Below the pieces are notes generated by a model. The model saw nothing but the letters and a program-made list of their open reading frames with translations, ran no database searches and was not told the DNA's origin. The translations under genes and the position numbers were made by a program. DNA of 64,000 nt from Mesostigma viride. Its lineage: Eukaryota > Streptophyta > Mesostigmatophyceae > Mesostigmatales > Mesostigmataceae. Each line of letters starts with the position of its first letter. Position 1 is the first letter of the stretch. This document shows positions 9,905-22,746 of the stretch, piece by piece. The DNA is taken from positions 6,962,609 through 7,026,608 of the forward strand of contig RPFO01000213.1 in the NCBI GenBank assembly GCA_009746045.1, written 5' to 3'.

Positions 9905-11601
9905 CCCTTAAACCGTACTCGGTCCGTTTTGAAGGACTGAGTTTTTCTCAGTCCTATTTAACGGACCGAGTTTGTGGCAGAACTGGCTCAGATTCTAGCA
10001 AACTTTTAAAGATTCTGACTGGACCAGCTTTTAGATCTAGATTTGTACTTTCACGTACACCCCTGGTTTACTACTTTTGGACACCTGGACAGGGACCTAT
10101 GGTCAAGGAAAGTAGGGGGGGTACCATGGCCAAACGAGGACGACGTGAATAAAAATTATTCACGTCCGCGGCTATGGTGGCACAAACAACTGACTGGGGC
10201 GAGAGCATGGCTTGACGTATTCGACTGAAACTTTGTAGGCATCATCCCTAGGTCTTGTAAATGCTATATGCGTAGCCATGCAACATTTACAAATGCCTAG
10301 ATATGTCTCGAGGTTATGTGGCGGCGCAGCAAATCGCGTGAGCAGCCAGGCGATGACAGTGCAAGCTGTACTTGTTGCTCGGCAGAAAATGTTCGGATTT
10401 TTGCGTATGGATGAGTTAGTTACGTCGTTCCTAGCACAGTTGACCATCAATGGCGGCCAGGACATGCTTGCGGCTACGTTCGTCGGGTGGGCGTGCTAGC
10501 TCCTGCAAACAAGGTAATCTGCGGTTTCGACCAGGTACGTTTTAGCCTTTTATCATGTCTCAGTGACCGCGCATGTGTCATATATTGTTTCGATACCAGT
10601 CTCGGGGCTATAATCGAAGCTTTATGACTGTCTTTTTGTTGTTTTATTGCTTCTGTGCATAGGCTTGTGATGGTTGGGTAGTAATGTTACCTCGGCCAGA
10701 TTTTGGACGAGTTTTGACTGCTTTTAGCGTATGCTACAACATGAATGTCGGTATAACTACAGATATCGTTTGTAATAATGTTCAGTGTGATGATACGATA
10801 CTTTCCGTTGCTTAAACAACTCAGGACGAGTGTTTTTCTGCCCAGTTCTAGGCATGCATGCTGGCCCAGTCCGCCTTCTTTTTGTGTGTTTGCTGTGTGT
10901 TAGAGACATAGAGATGCCTGGGATCTGCTTGCATTGAAGCATCAGCAAGTTGCTAATTTTGTTTCTTTCCTTTTTCCTTGTATCTTGAAGTTGTTTGTAG
11001 CGTATATAGGGTACGTTGGTAATAAGCTCCTTGCATGTGCCTTCTACGCGTGCTTCTGCCCAATGGCACTAGATTTACAGTATTATACAGCATGAGCTGC
11101 TGTTTTAGGGTGGGAGGATGCATGTGTGGCCAGCTATGATGTTTTATGCCACATTGGGATAGGAAACCAAAACGGTAGTGCTAGCCACCCCCCCCCCAAA
11201 AAAAACTCAGTCCTATTAAACGGACTGAGCTATTTTGGGATTTTTGCTAGCTAGCTTGTGCAGTTCTGTAGCATGTCATGTTGTGAATGCATTGATGGCA
11301 TGCCTGTGATATAAAGTAACTGCCTTTGAAATTCCAGGGCCGATATATTTGTGTAAGTGGTCCATATTGCATGATGTATGTCTCAAACCCCATTTTTCCG
11401 TACCCCCCTGGGTTTGGTGCTATTTATAGCACCCAAAAGTCATAGATATGGGACCGGTGACATGTCCCCAAAGAAATTCAACATAAATGCATGCTTGGTA
11501 CCAAGGGGTGGCCAGAAATTGTTTTTAGGCCATACACAACAAATGTGCAAAGATGTGCAACTCAGTCCGTTTTTTAGGACTGAGTTGCTACGGTTTAAGG
11601 G
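9905..11601. mobile_element. Non-autonomous DNA element with 13-bp TIR and CTAG flanks
   Basis: 1,697 bp. Ends CCCTTAAACCGTA and its exact reverse complement, flanked by CTAG at 9901-9904 and 11602-11605. Immediately inside both ends, and again near 11208, lie hairpins built from ACTCAGTCC/GGACTGAGT with CGGTCCGTT. TIR form, length and hairpin layout resemble the TTAA-flanked elements at 35174 and 58140, suggesting the piggyBac-like group, though CTAG is an unusual target. No transposase; the open frame at 10278-10499 is not recognised. Confidence 0.6.
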
Positions 11602-11605
11602 CTAG

Positions 11606-12082
11606 TGATCACTTTTTATCCGACAACTATTAACTTCTTGCTAGGCATCCTGCGCAGGATGTCTGACAATTGCATGGTAGTTGTCGGATAAAATGTTACT
11701 AATAGCTAGAAGCTGTTCAACTAGAACCTTCAACATCTTGTACCCAAAGGTAAATTATAAAAAAGTGGCTCCCTATCTAGGGCACTTACTCCGCGAGGAA
11801 ACGCCATTCGTTTCTTGCGAATTTCTACTCGTTTTATCACGCGGCTACAGGCTCGATAATATTGTGCGGCGATAAAATAGGCCAGCCGGAAGTGATTCCG
11901 CTTTTCCCAAAGCATCCGCTCGGCCCTGTCCGCACGAGGTTTTGAACCCAGTACCTTTCTATGCGTGCTAGGTCTTAGTTGAACAGCATTCTAGCTTACT
12001 GTATACTTTTTATCTGACAGTTACCAATTGATCGGTCAACATTACCAGTCAAACACCCTGCGCAGGATGTCCGGCAACTTAA
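11606..12082. repeat. Paired-hairpin repeat element, second copy
   Basis: Hairpins around CATCCTGCGCAGGATG (11647-11662) and ACCCTGCGCAGGATGTC (12056-12072) flank a body that on the - strand reads GGGTTCAAAACCTCGTGCGG, a B-box-like segment. Same architecture as 1590-2105. The body orientation relative to that copy is reversed. Confidence 0.5.
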
Positions 12083-13210
12083 CCCGTCAGTGGGCGCACA
12101 CAACTACAGCCGATAAATTGGCTGTAAGTACGCTATACAACCAACCCACAAGCAACCTACGAACATCCAAGGGCTGTCCTTGGGGGTCAAGCATGTTTAT
12201 GAGTTGCCATTCGAGGTGAGCCATACATACACAAGCCCCACATATCTGCAGGGTAGGCTGACGAAAATCACTGTCAAAGTCAGGGTGGTCAATTTAGTTA
12301 GTCAAGTTAGGAATTTTAAGGAGGAGGAAAGGTCTGAGCCTTGACTTCAAATGATGTTGAATTAAATTATGGGAAATATCCGACAGCCACCAAAGCTTAC
12401 AGGCCAACTAGGCCGTAACATCCCAACAAGGCTTTTAACGACAGGTCAACAAGACCATAGCTAGACGTCCGCCCCAAGCTACACCGAGGCGACCAACAAG
12501 GTAATTGATTCACGAACATGGCGCAGCCTTTTGCAAGGCAATTTCACTCTCAGCCTATAAAAAATCCACGGCTCAGCTATGACGAGCCAAGTCTAACACA
12601 CACGTTGACGAGTGACGCGCCGTAACTGTATATCAGAGGATCAATCATTTATGCTTCACACAATCCTCGAGACTACTCAGGTCCGAAAGTAGAGTGACAA
12701 ACGGTACAGCAGGTGAGTGCTACGACATCACGCCGTCTAGGCAGGTCTGTATACAGTACACTACGCACATAGCGCGGATCCATAGTTTACGTCCCAAAAA
12801 CGGAAAATCACACCTGACATGCGGACTTACATAAACGTCGAACTTCACACAAATATCACGGCAAGTTTAACATAAAGTACCCAAAAGGATGCCAAATTCC
12901 ATACTAATTGCTCAGGTGACAAGCAAATGTCCCCCGCCACCAGCGAATGAAATGTTGTAGCCCAGCTGCAGGAAAAAGTTCTCGAATGCGGCAATCAGTG
13001 GCAGATTTCTGACAAAGACACCCGCTTGCATTCTTTGTAGGTTGCGCATCTTCAGTCATATGATCTATCTAGACACCCACAACCAAGGATGATAATAAAT
13101 TAGTTGATGAACAGAGCCATTGGGATCATCGTTAGGATTCACGAGTATACCTGCATCAGTTGCACCCTACAAGGCCTACAGGAGCACCATGGGTAAAAAG
13201 CAACCAAGGG
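12083..13210. mobile_element. Truncated copy of the 58140-59838 TTAA element family
   Basis: Starts TTAACCC, then GCCGATAAATTGGCTGTAAG, then CAAGGGCTGTCCTTGGGGG and, near 13110-13205, GAACAGAGCCATTGGGATCATC and AAAAAGCAACCAAGGG. These blocks occur in the same order at 58136-58540. The copy stops where the split-repeat element begins at 13211. Non-coding. Confidence 0.6.
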
Positions 13211-15168
13211 TTCATGTCCCACGTAGCTCCCACAAAAACCAGCATCTTCATTAAAACAATAAGTGGAAGCATAGATGTGACACTATTGACATGCCCGGAG
13301 GCACGCCGTTCAAGGCCCTTCATGAAGTACGTTGCCCTAGAGGCAACCAAGACAAGGGTGGGTGGGTGGGGAGCAAAGAAAGAGGCCGACAAAACCAGCC
13401 AGAGCGGCTTTTAGTCGCAAAACCTCCCTTATCCCTAGCTAACTGACGTCATTAAACCCTTATGTTCAGTGATGCTAGTAAGACGCTAACCGTACAGACC
13501 GGGGGTAGAATATCCCGAATCTGCACGGCTAGTATTAAATAATGCGTAGGTTGTTCTTTTCAGGGGCACTGCACCTCACGCCCCGTTCCGCCCGGGTATA
13601 ATCAACCCAAGCGCGGAACGCACATTTTATTCAATTCATTTTTCAACCATGCACTATACTGCATCTACTAATCACAAAAGCTCTAGCCAAACAGCTACGA
13701 GAAAACACTACGACCTATAAGCCGCTCATCCAGCGGCCTCTTGTTCCCGCATTCACGTATAGAAGAAACTCCGTTCAAAGAACCCCGATTCATGTCCCAC
13801 GTAGCTCCCACAAAAACCAGCATCTTCATTAAAACAATAAGTGGAAGCATAGATGTGACACTATTGACATGCCCGGAGGCACGCCGTTCAAGGCCCTTCA
13901 TGAAGTACGTTGCCCAATCACCCCCGCCCTGGCTTTCCCTTGAAGCCGCACTCCACCTTGCTCGTTGTCACAAGTGACCGCCCTGCCGCAAAACGGGAGC
14001 CCCCCCACATCGGGAGGCGTGTGCCCGGCGGCTGTGGATGCATGGCCAGGCCCAAAAAGGCCCAGCGCATTTGCACTGCGATTGCGCACGGCCAGCCTAT
14101 CATGACCCCTCTCGGGGCCCCGAGTCGGTACCGCTATGGCCGTCTCCCCATAGACCCGGGGTGCTTCGGGAAAAAACGTGGACCTAGCCCAGGCCCCGCC
14201 AGCCCGGATGCCCGAGGCCACAGCCCCAGGCACCTGGCTGAACGAGAGTCCGTTCAGCCAAGACCGCATTCCCCCCGAGGTTTCTATGCGTGGGGAAAAA
14301 TTTTCTAGCTTAGGCGCTTTTCCCATCGCCGTCCCCAGCCCCAACCACCCCCCCTCGGCGGAAGGCAATTGCAAAGTTTGCTGGCCAGCAGCAATTTCCG
14401 AAGAAAAAGCCTCAGGCCGCGGACCGAGACACGGGTCGCCAGTGCCAGCCATCCGGCTCCAACCCGGGGTGCAAGCATCCCCAGGTACGGAGCACCAGCT
14501 CGCGCACTGGGCCGACCAAGCGACAGTTGAGCACCTGCCACGGCACCCGGCCCACCAAAGACCCCAAGCTGGGGAAAAGGTGCGGACCGGAGGTAATCAT
14601 TTTCTTTTCTTTTAGTTAACCGGGCGAGGAACTACGCCTGGCCGGTTAACAACTGGAAGTCTCACCACTGGCCAAGTGGCCGGTGCAACCAGTGCTTTTG
14701 GGATTTTGCTCCGCAGCACCCATAGCTGCGGCTGCCGCCGCAACGACAACGAGCAAAGAAAGAGGCCGACAAAACCAGCCAGAGCGGCTTTTAGTCGCAA
14801 AACCTCCCTTATCCCTAGCTAACTGACGTCATTAAACCCTTATGTTCAGTGATGCCAGTAAGACGCTAACCGTACAGACCGGGGGTAGAATATCCCGAAT
14901 CTGCACGGCTAGTATTAAATAATGCGTAGGTTGTTCTTTTCAGGGGCACTGCACCTCACGCCCCGTTCCGCCCGGGTATAATCAACCCAAGCGCGGAACG
15001 CACATTTTATTTAATTAATTTTCAACCATGCACTATACTGCATCTACTAATCACAAAAGCTCTAGCCAAACAGCTACGAGAAAACACTACGACCTATAAG
15101 CCGCTCATCCAGCGGCCTCTTGTTCCCGCATTCACGTATAGAAGAAACTCCGTTCAAAGAACCCCGAT
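13211..15168 (-). mobile_element. Non-autonomous split-direct-repeat element (- strand)
   Basis: On the - strand the order is A1 (15168-14751), internal 837 bp (14750-13914), B1 (13913-13790), A2 (13789-13371), B2 (13370-13211). A1/A2 and B1/B2 are almost identical. A begins ATCGGGGTTCTTTGAACGGA, clearly related to the ATCGTGGTTCTCTGAACATA start of element I. The internal part is GC-rich with a 184-codon open frame (14452-13898, -) of no recognised family. It lacks RT and recombinase, so it must depend on an autonomous relative. Confidence 0.8.
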
Positions 15169-15169
15169 T

Positions 15170-15440
15170 GCATGGTAGAAAGAGAAACTCGCGCGCGTAT
15201 GCGGAGGCGCAGGGTCAAAACCTCGTGGCTGACAGAGCCCAGAGCGGATGTTTTGGAGCCTGATGTGAGGTATTCCGGCCAGTAAGTTCCTATAAAACTG
15301 CCTTGCAAGGTATATCGAACCTACCCGGGATTAATATGGAATTAGTTATTAGATGCGGATTTAAAGCTCTAGTTAGGGATAGGGAGCCGCCTAGTATCTC
15401 GCCCCACGCGCAAATTAAGGTTGTAGTAGCCTCTAGCTAA
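15170..15440. repeat. Body fragment of the paired-hairpin repeat
   Basis: GGGTCAAAACCTCGTGGCTG and GAGCCGCCTAGTATCTCGCC match the body at 1730-1980. The hairpins are missing; the left edge abuts the split-repeat element. Confidence 0.5.
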
Positions 15441-15557
15441 TTTTTAAATCCATTCTTTAAACTACTTTTAAAGAAAACCGATACATATTTATTGCTGTGG
15501 AGGCATTGCCATGATATTTTTTTCGTGTGTGCCTCGTGGCTTTGAGCAATGATGCAG

Positions 15558-15626
15558 TGAGCTGGAGAACACCCGCATAACTGGCACTATCCCAGATCTG
15601 AGCGTGGCGCTTTATCTGACCGAGTT
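15558..15626 (+). CDS. LRR exon (one repeat), phase-2 introns
   Basis: Acceptor GATGCAG, then 69 nt reading as one nucleotide, 22 codons and two nucleotides, then donor GTAAGTATG. The peptide E-L-E-N-T-R-I-T-G-T-I-P-D-L ... L-Y-L-T-E fits the plant-type LRR consensus N-x-L-x-G-x-I-P-x-x-L with the following L-x-x-L. One LRR per exon with phase-2 boundaries is the classic layout of LRR ectodomain genes. Phase and strand match the exons at 20635, 22675 and 39465. Upstream and downstream exons are tens of kilobases apart only because of mobile DNA, if it is one gene. Confidence 0.7.
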
Positions 15627-15784
15627 GTAAGTATGTCCAATGATGCCACAACCTGCCTTACCTGCAACTGTCCGCTTGTGCTCTGAGCTGGGCAGAGCAA
15701 TAGGCCCGTTCTTATTTGCCATGCATTGTGCTGTTTAGTGAGTATGTATTGGCTTGGCTTCGTGCATATTATGTGTAGTGTATC

Positions 15785-15786
<2 letters not shown>

Positions 15787-15821
<35 letters not shown>
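15787..15821. repeat. (TG)n microsatellite
   Basis: An uninterrupted GT run of about 34 bp. Confidence 0.95.
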
Positions 15822-15822
<1 letters not shown>

Positions 15823-16326
15823 TGTGTCTGCCGGCACATATCTTTGTCGCGACCCATGCGGTCTAGATCCCTCCAAGGCCTGCATGGTGGGCCGGCAGCG
15901 ATGTGGCTGCGTGTCGTAGTTTTGTGATGTAGTTAGTTGTACCTTGTGCAGCTGGCGTGATCCTTGGATGTCCGTGTCAGATTACTATTTCTTCAGGGTT
16001 CTTCTTTTCGGGGTTTTCCTTATGTTGCATGCCAATCTCACCACCGTAATCTATCATTCTTAATGAATATATATATCGACACTTACCCGGGCTATATGGC
16101 TGACATCTTGCTCCGCCGGACGCGGGCTGACTTTGCGGCACAGCACGGTTATTACATAGGCTGTTTTACTTCATTCCGCAGTGTGGATCGAGTGTCCCAT
16201 GCCGGCTGTAGCTATTTTGTCATGGTATCTCTTGTTAGCGTTTGCTTTGTTTATTTTTAATTGCGTGTCTTCCCTCTGATGTAAGTAAATATACTTCATA
16301 TATATTACTACACTTTTTTATATATT
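15822..16326. other. Unassigned, probably intronic
   Basis: A 98-codon open frame at 15964-16260 has no recognised domain and no LRR pattern. Confidence 0.35.
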
Positions 16327-17055
16327 ATCGTTTTGCTGTGAATGTCGTTTAATTAACACATGCGGGAAAGATAGGGCCGCTAGGCCTTGGCCTGCATGTG
16401 GAAGGCTGTCTGCGACATGGGCTGACTAATTCCATCGGTACAAAGGGTTTCATGCTCGCCTGAATTTTCTTTGGATGACCCGGTTGTTTATAAGGATCGG
16501 TGGCTATTAATTAGTGGCCGGTCTGAAAAATTAATTGTAGGTTTTATACGACTTGCTCGCAAAGATTCGCATTTGGTTGCACCGGCTGAGATTAGCTAGG
16601 GACCTGTAGGGTTGGCTGGTTGCTTAACGAATCTTTAACTGATTTTTTTTGTTTAGTGAGTCGTGATTCATTATTGTATAGTGGACTCGGGCCGGCCCAA
16701 GGGGTCGATAGGCGAGTTTTATGTTTGTCACTCTTGAGAACCTTGTACGACTACCTGTACGGTGAGCGCTCTAGCCTGGGGGTGCGTGGGCACGTTCTTT
16801 GTAGTGGCGTTTTCAGCACTCTTCAGGCGGGCGTGTGATGCATGCCGGATCATGTCAGCTTGTGTGTCGGCGGACCATGCCTTAAGCAAGCTACACTTGA
16901 AAGTAAACTACTGTCGGCTGGCAATGATCCGCAATTGTTTCTTTCTCCGCAATTGTGGCTTCTTGCTTCCGCGCGCGGATTTAGAAACCACTGCATTTGC
17001 AGCAGGGCTCCACTTACTGTATTCAACCAAATGCTGGTCTTCTTAGTGATCTTAA
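16327..17055 (+). mobile_element. Solo A-B terminal unit, C-family
   Basis: 729 bp from ATCGTTTTGCTGTGAA to CTTCTTAGTGATCTTAA. Matches A2-B2 of the element at 17527-19855 (GGAAAGATAGGGCCGCTA; GATGATCCGCAATTGTTTC-type; AAATGCTGGTCTTCTT). No internal region. Probably left by recombination between the two A-B halves of a full element, or retrotransposed as such. Confidence 0.75.
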
Positions 17056-17526
17056 AAATATATAATTACTTCACGAAAAGTAAAGGCAAAACCAAACTGT
17101 CAGAACCAAACTTAACCCATAGTAAGCCAGCATATATATCATGTGTGCGTATCTCAGCGTGCATGCATGTGGATATTAGTGTTTGTGTGTATTGTTACTA
17201 TGATTTGTATATATGTGTGTGTCAGTGTTTTTGCTAACTAGCCGCGCGCGGCCACATGTGGCCGCGGGCCGCCGGATTTTGGACGCTGCCGGGTCACACG
17301 TGGCCGCGGGATTTCCGTCCCCGCGGTCACAATGTGGCCATTGAACTTTTCGTCCACGGCCACACTGTGGAAGTGGTCAGTAGTTGGTAGGCCAAGTGTC
17401 CATGGTAATTCGGCTGAGTTCTGGACTTCTGGTAGTCTGGTGCACTGCATGGCTCGAGATGTGTGTCTACGTGATTGTACTAAGGCTGAAGACCAGACTG
17501 TAGTAGTCAGTCAGTCTGAGCTACGA
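17056..17526. other. GC palindrome cluster and flanking DNA
   Basis: Four variants of the palindrome GGCCACAnTGTGGCC occur in about 120 bp (17250-17263, 17292-17305, 17325-17339, 17358-17370). The rest is unassigned. Confidence 0.6.
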
Positions 17527-19855
17527 ATCGGTTTTCTCTGAATATAGTTTAGTTAACGCATGCGGGAAGATAGGGCCGCTATGCCTTGGCCTGGATGTGG
17601 AAGGCTGCCCTGCGACATGGGCTGACTGATTCGATCTGTACAAAGGGTTTCATGTTCGCCCGAATTTTCCTTGGATGACCCGGTTGTTTATGAGGGTCGG
17701 TGGCTATTAATTAGTGGTCCGAGAAAATTAATTGTAGGTGTTATACGACTTGCTTGTAAAGATTCGCATTTGGTTGCACCAGCTGAGGTTAGGTGGGGAC
17801 CTGTAGGGTCGGCTGGTTGCTTAACGAATCTTTGGCTGATTTGTTTTCTTTAGTGAGTCGTGATTAATTATTGTATAGTGGTTTCGGACCAGCCCAAGGG
17901 GGTCGATGGGCGAGTTTATTGTTTGTCAGACTTGGGAACCTTGTACAACTACCTGTACGGTTAACGCACTAGCCTGGGGGTGCGTGGGCACGTTCTTTGT
18001 AGTGGCGTTTTCAGCACTGTTCAGGCCGGCGTGTGACGCATGCTGGTGTTACTTAATTTAGGATGATGTCAGCTTGTGTGTCGGCGGGCCATGCCTTAAG
18101 CAAGCTAGGCAGGCAATGATCCGCAATTGTTTCTTTCACAAAGGCGGCAATGGCCGCCTGTGCAAAATTGCACATTATAGCGCGGGTTGCATCTGTCTTG
18201 TAGCCGAGGCAGATGGTGGCACAACCGCTAAGTTGTCCGACCAAGCATAGTATAGTTGGTCGTGCAACGGAAAGAAAATTTAAATTTACCCCCATGTCGT
18301 TTTTCCCCGGCTGCGGGTCTTTTTGACGTGGGCGAAGGATGGGGCGCCACTTCGGCGGTTTGACCAGCTTCGGCGGAGCTGTTCATAAGTTTCTAAAACA
18401 GCTCTAGTGTCACATCGCAGGTTTGCCACCTTGCGATGGTGCGTGGGACGTGACCTGGACTCAAAAGGTCCTGAACCAGGTTCCTGTCAGCAACGACCTG
18501 TTTTTTTCATAACTTATTTTTTGTGGCGGCAGGTCAGTTGTCCAGCTGCCCCTGCCGAGGAGGGGTAGTTGGGGACAATAGGAGCCGCGCGAGAGTTGCG
18601 CTCCGAAGCTAGAAACTTCCCTATTGCGAGACTCGAGTTGGGGAGGGCGTCTTAGGGAGGCGAGGCAACGCCAGACCTTTGTCGTTCCTTTTCCTCTCAG
18701 CACCTGCTGCGCGGCTCAGTCTATTATGGTGTCGTAAAACCTCTTTCCATTTTGGACGGTTCCGGAATTGCGAAATGCTGGCTCTTCTTTGGGGCTTGCT
18801 TTTGGGGTGGTCACCGGCTTGTGTCGCATTGAACCAGCGGGCCCCTGCGGGGGTTAATATAGCCTAGCGCGGGCTGAGTCGCCATTTAAGATGTTGCGAC
18901 ACGCTCTTTCGCGCACGGTGGTCATGAGTTTAATCGGCGCAATGGGGTTGGCGCCAGGGGGGGGGTAATTGGGTAGAGGCTTCTTGCTTCCGCGTGCGGA
19001 TTGAGAAACCTTAAGGCCACTGTTAACTGCTGCATTTGTGGCAGGGCTCCACTTATTGTATTCAATCAAATGCTGGTCTTCTTGGGAGCTCAGTGATCTT
19101 AATCGGTTTTCTCTGAATATAGTTTAATTAACGCATGCGGGAAAGATAGGGCCGCTATGCCTTTGCCTGGATGTGGAAGGCTGTCTGCGACATGGGCTGA
19201 CTGATTCGATCTGTACAAAGGGTTTCCTGTTCGCCCGAATTTTCCTTGGATGACCCGGTTGTTTATGAGGGTCGGTGGCTATTAATTAGTGGTCCGAGAA
19301 AATTAATTGTAGGTGTTATACGACTTTCTTGCAAAGATTCGTGTTTGGTTGCACCAGCTGAGGTTAGGTGGGGACCTGTAGGGTCGGCTGGTTGCTTAAC
19401 GAATATTTGGCTGATTTGTTTTCTTTAGTGAGTCGTGATTAATTAATGTATAGTGGATTCGGACCGGCCCAAGGGGGTCGATGGGCGAGTTTATTGTTTG
19501 TCAGACTTGGGAACCTTGTACAACTACCTGTACGGTTAACGCACTAGCCTGGGGGTGCGTGGGCACGTTCTTTGTAGTGGCGTTTTCAGCACTGTTCAGG
19601 CCGGCGTGTGACGCATGCTGGTGTTACTTAATTTAGGATGATGTCAGCTTGTGTGTCGGCGGGCCATGCCTTAAGCAAGCTAGGCAGGCAATGATCCGCA
19701 ATTGTTTCTTTCCCCTCCCTCCCACCCTGGAGGCTTCTTGCTTCCGCGAGCGGATTGAGAAACCTTAAGGCCACTGTTAACTGCTGCATTTGTGGCAGGG
19801 CTCCACTTATTGTATTCAATCAAATGCTGGTCTTCTTGGGAGCTCAGTGATCTTA
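17527..19855 (+). mobile_element. Non-autonomous split-direct-repeat element (+ strand), C-family
   Basis: A1 17527-18139, internal 18140-18977 (838 bp), B1 18978-19101, A2 19102-about 19714, B2 to 19855. A1 and A2, and B1 and B2, are nearly identical; B1 runs straight into A2 (GATCTTA/ATCGG). The internal part has no RT or recombinase; part of it (GCAAAATTGCACATTATAGC and GTTGTCCGACCAAGCATAG) recurs at 41277-41375 in another copy. This element supplies the reference for all C-family solo units here. Confidence 0.8.
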
Positions 19856-20486
19856 AAGTTACTATAATCCAATCATCCGGTACGGGTCACTGAGTTATAC
19901 TGATTTCAGCACCTCTAAACAGTTCAATCGGGAAAACTGTCAAGGGTAAATTTTAACCTGTGTGCCCAACTGCATGCCTGTTATGTTTTTAATTATCTGG
20001 CCATCATGTTGTAAACGGAGGTATTTGGGTCGTGTCTCTAATAATGGCACCCGCCTGCCGTACTTATGGTCGATGATTAAATAGGCTAGATACCTTTGGC
20101 TTGCCATGACCTTTCCGGCACTACTCATGGTGACTCTGATCAAAGTGCCTTGTCCTATGTAGTGGAGCCTGCTCCCTGCTGTACATGGATCGTTGGGGGT
20201 GCGTGCATGGATTGTCAACCGTCCGATCAGCTACATATGCAGTGGTGGCTCCTTGCATGAATGAATGATTACTTACGCCATGCGCAGCCTCGAGACCCGG
20301 TAATGTAGAGTTTGTATAGTATTATGTGCCACATCCCATTAAAAGTGGCAATGTCTATGTTCACTCTCTGGCACGCATCCATTAATGAAACCAGGATGTC
20401 ACACTGTTTCTACTTGCAGAAGGATTATGGCAAAGAGCACACAAACTACAAGCTTTGTTCAGCCTTCTAGAACTGCTGCGGGTCAG
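19856..20486. other. Unassigned, probably intronic
   Basis: No coding signal beyond a faint LRR-like phrase (S-N-N-G-T-R-L-P at about 20033-20056) that runs into a stop and lacks splice sites. Confidence 0.35.
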
Positions 20487-20561
20487 TTTTCTAAATAATG
20501 GCATTAAGCTACCCCCAAGTTTTCTTGTTGTTCTTTGGAATAGACAACTGATTTCTATGCG
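20487..20561 (+). CDS. Candidate LRR exon, phase-2 bounded
   Basis: After GGGTCAG, 75 nt read as one nucleotide, 24 codons and two nucleotides to a GTACAC donor. The peptide F-L-N-N-G-I-K-L-P-P-S-F-L ... L-I-S-M fits N-x-G-I-x-L-P with a following L-x-x-M. Same phase as the exon at 20635, from which a 73-bp intron would separate it. The short intron and weak donor lower confidence. Confidence 0.45.
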
Positions 20562-20634
20562 GTACACGATGTTGCGGCAATTACTCTTAACTGTTTGGCA
20601 TTGCATGGATGCACTGGACTGCATGGCTGGGCAG

Positions 20635-20706
20635 CGTAATCTACAAAACTCCAGTGTCAGGCTTTCTTCCGGAATCCTTCAGCAACCTTGAAGAGCTGTA
20701 TCATAT
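20635..20706 (+). CDS. LRR exon (one repeat, 72 nt), phase-2 introns
   Basis: Acceptor GGCTGGGCAG, exactly 72 nt, donor GTAAGTGTG. Peptide T-P-V-S-G-F-L-P-E-S-F-S-N-L-E-E-L-Y-H fits x-L-x-G-x-L-P-x-x-F-x-x-L-x-x-L closely. It is one complete 24-residue LRR, phase 2 at both ends. Role by family: extracellular ligand- or protein-binding repeat; the product is probably secreted or membrane-anchored. Confidence 0.7.
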
Positions 20707-20951
20707 GTAAGTGTGTCTGCACAATCTGTAGTGTAGTTTTTTGTGATAATATTGCGGCGCACTGCATGGTTATTAGGTTATTTTCATTAATTGGTGTGGG
20801 TGTCCTGTCTTGTATTTTTTTTTTAGTGATACATCTCAAGTTGGCATTAGCTTTGGTTATGTTTGGGTGCCTTCACTCTGACATACGTGGTTATATGAGT
20901 TCATACATATCTCATATGTGACTGCTTGTTCATTTATAATATAACAGGTGG

Positions 20952-22240
<1,289 letters not shown>

Positions 22241-22674
22241 TGTATAATTGAGTGTGGTTGCGGCTGGCAGCATGGTAGCGCGTGGCTGCACTAGCCACCT
22301 GCCTGTCACTGACAGTTTTGACTTCATACTGCGGGCCAAGCACTTTCCATTTGCGTGGTGAGGGTGCGGCTGATCCTCTGTTCATGAAAGGCACCCTCAC
22401 CACTTCCTGTCCGTCCTCTTGCGCCAGACTGACAAACAGCTGCCTCAATCATCCAAAGTGTACTGACAGTCCTCTACTGTTGTCCTCTTGTAGCCTCAGC
22501 TGCATACGTAGTTGCTGGATTTCATCCGATTGTATCGAGATATCAATCAACCTTTTCCTGTCGCTTAGATGATACCTTGGTCCGTTATTATCTCGAACGT
22601 TTGTTGTCCCTTAACTAAATGTATTACTAAGGCCATGCAAAATCTCGGCGTTCTCTTTGTGTATCGACTTGCAG
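22241..22674. other. Unassigned, probably intronic
   Basis: A 96-codon open frame (22282-22572) has no recognised domain. Nothing else seen. Confidence 0.35.
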
Positions 22675-22746
22675 CGCCATTGATGATACCCTGGTCTCTG
22701 GCACGATTCCAAACTCCTGGTCTTCGATGATATTACTGAGTAGCCT
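22675..22746 (+). CDS. LRR exon (one repeat, 72 nt), phase-2 introns
   Basis: Acceptor GACTTGCAG, exactly 72 nt, donor GTGAGT. Peptide D-D-T-L-V-S-G-T-I-P-N-S-W-S-S-M-I-L-L-S-S is a clear LRR. It is almost superimposable on the exon at 15558 (N-T-R-I-T-G-T-I-P) and has the same frame and phase. The array at 20952-22240 lies in the intervening intron if the exons are joined. Confidence 0.75.

Noticed and set aside
11925-11960. Possible tRNA gene from a GGGTTCAAAACC B-box-like core
   Set aside because: No cloverleaf, acceptor stem or anticodon arm can be drawn; the segment recurs as part of a mobile repeat.
20010-20075. LRR-like phrase S-N-N-G-T-R-L-P
   Set aside because: An in-frame stop follows and no splice sites fit the phase of the other exons.
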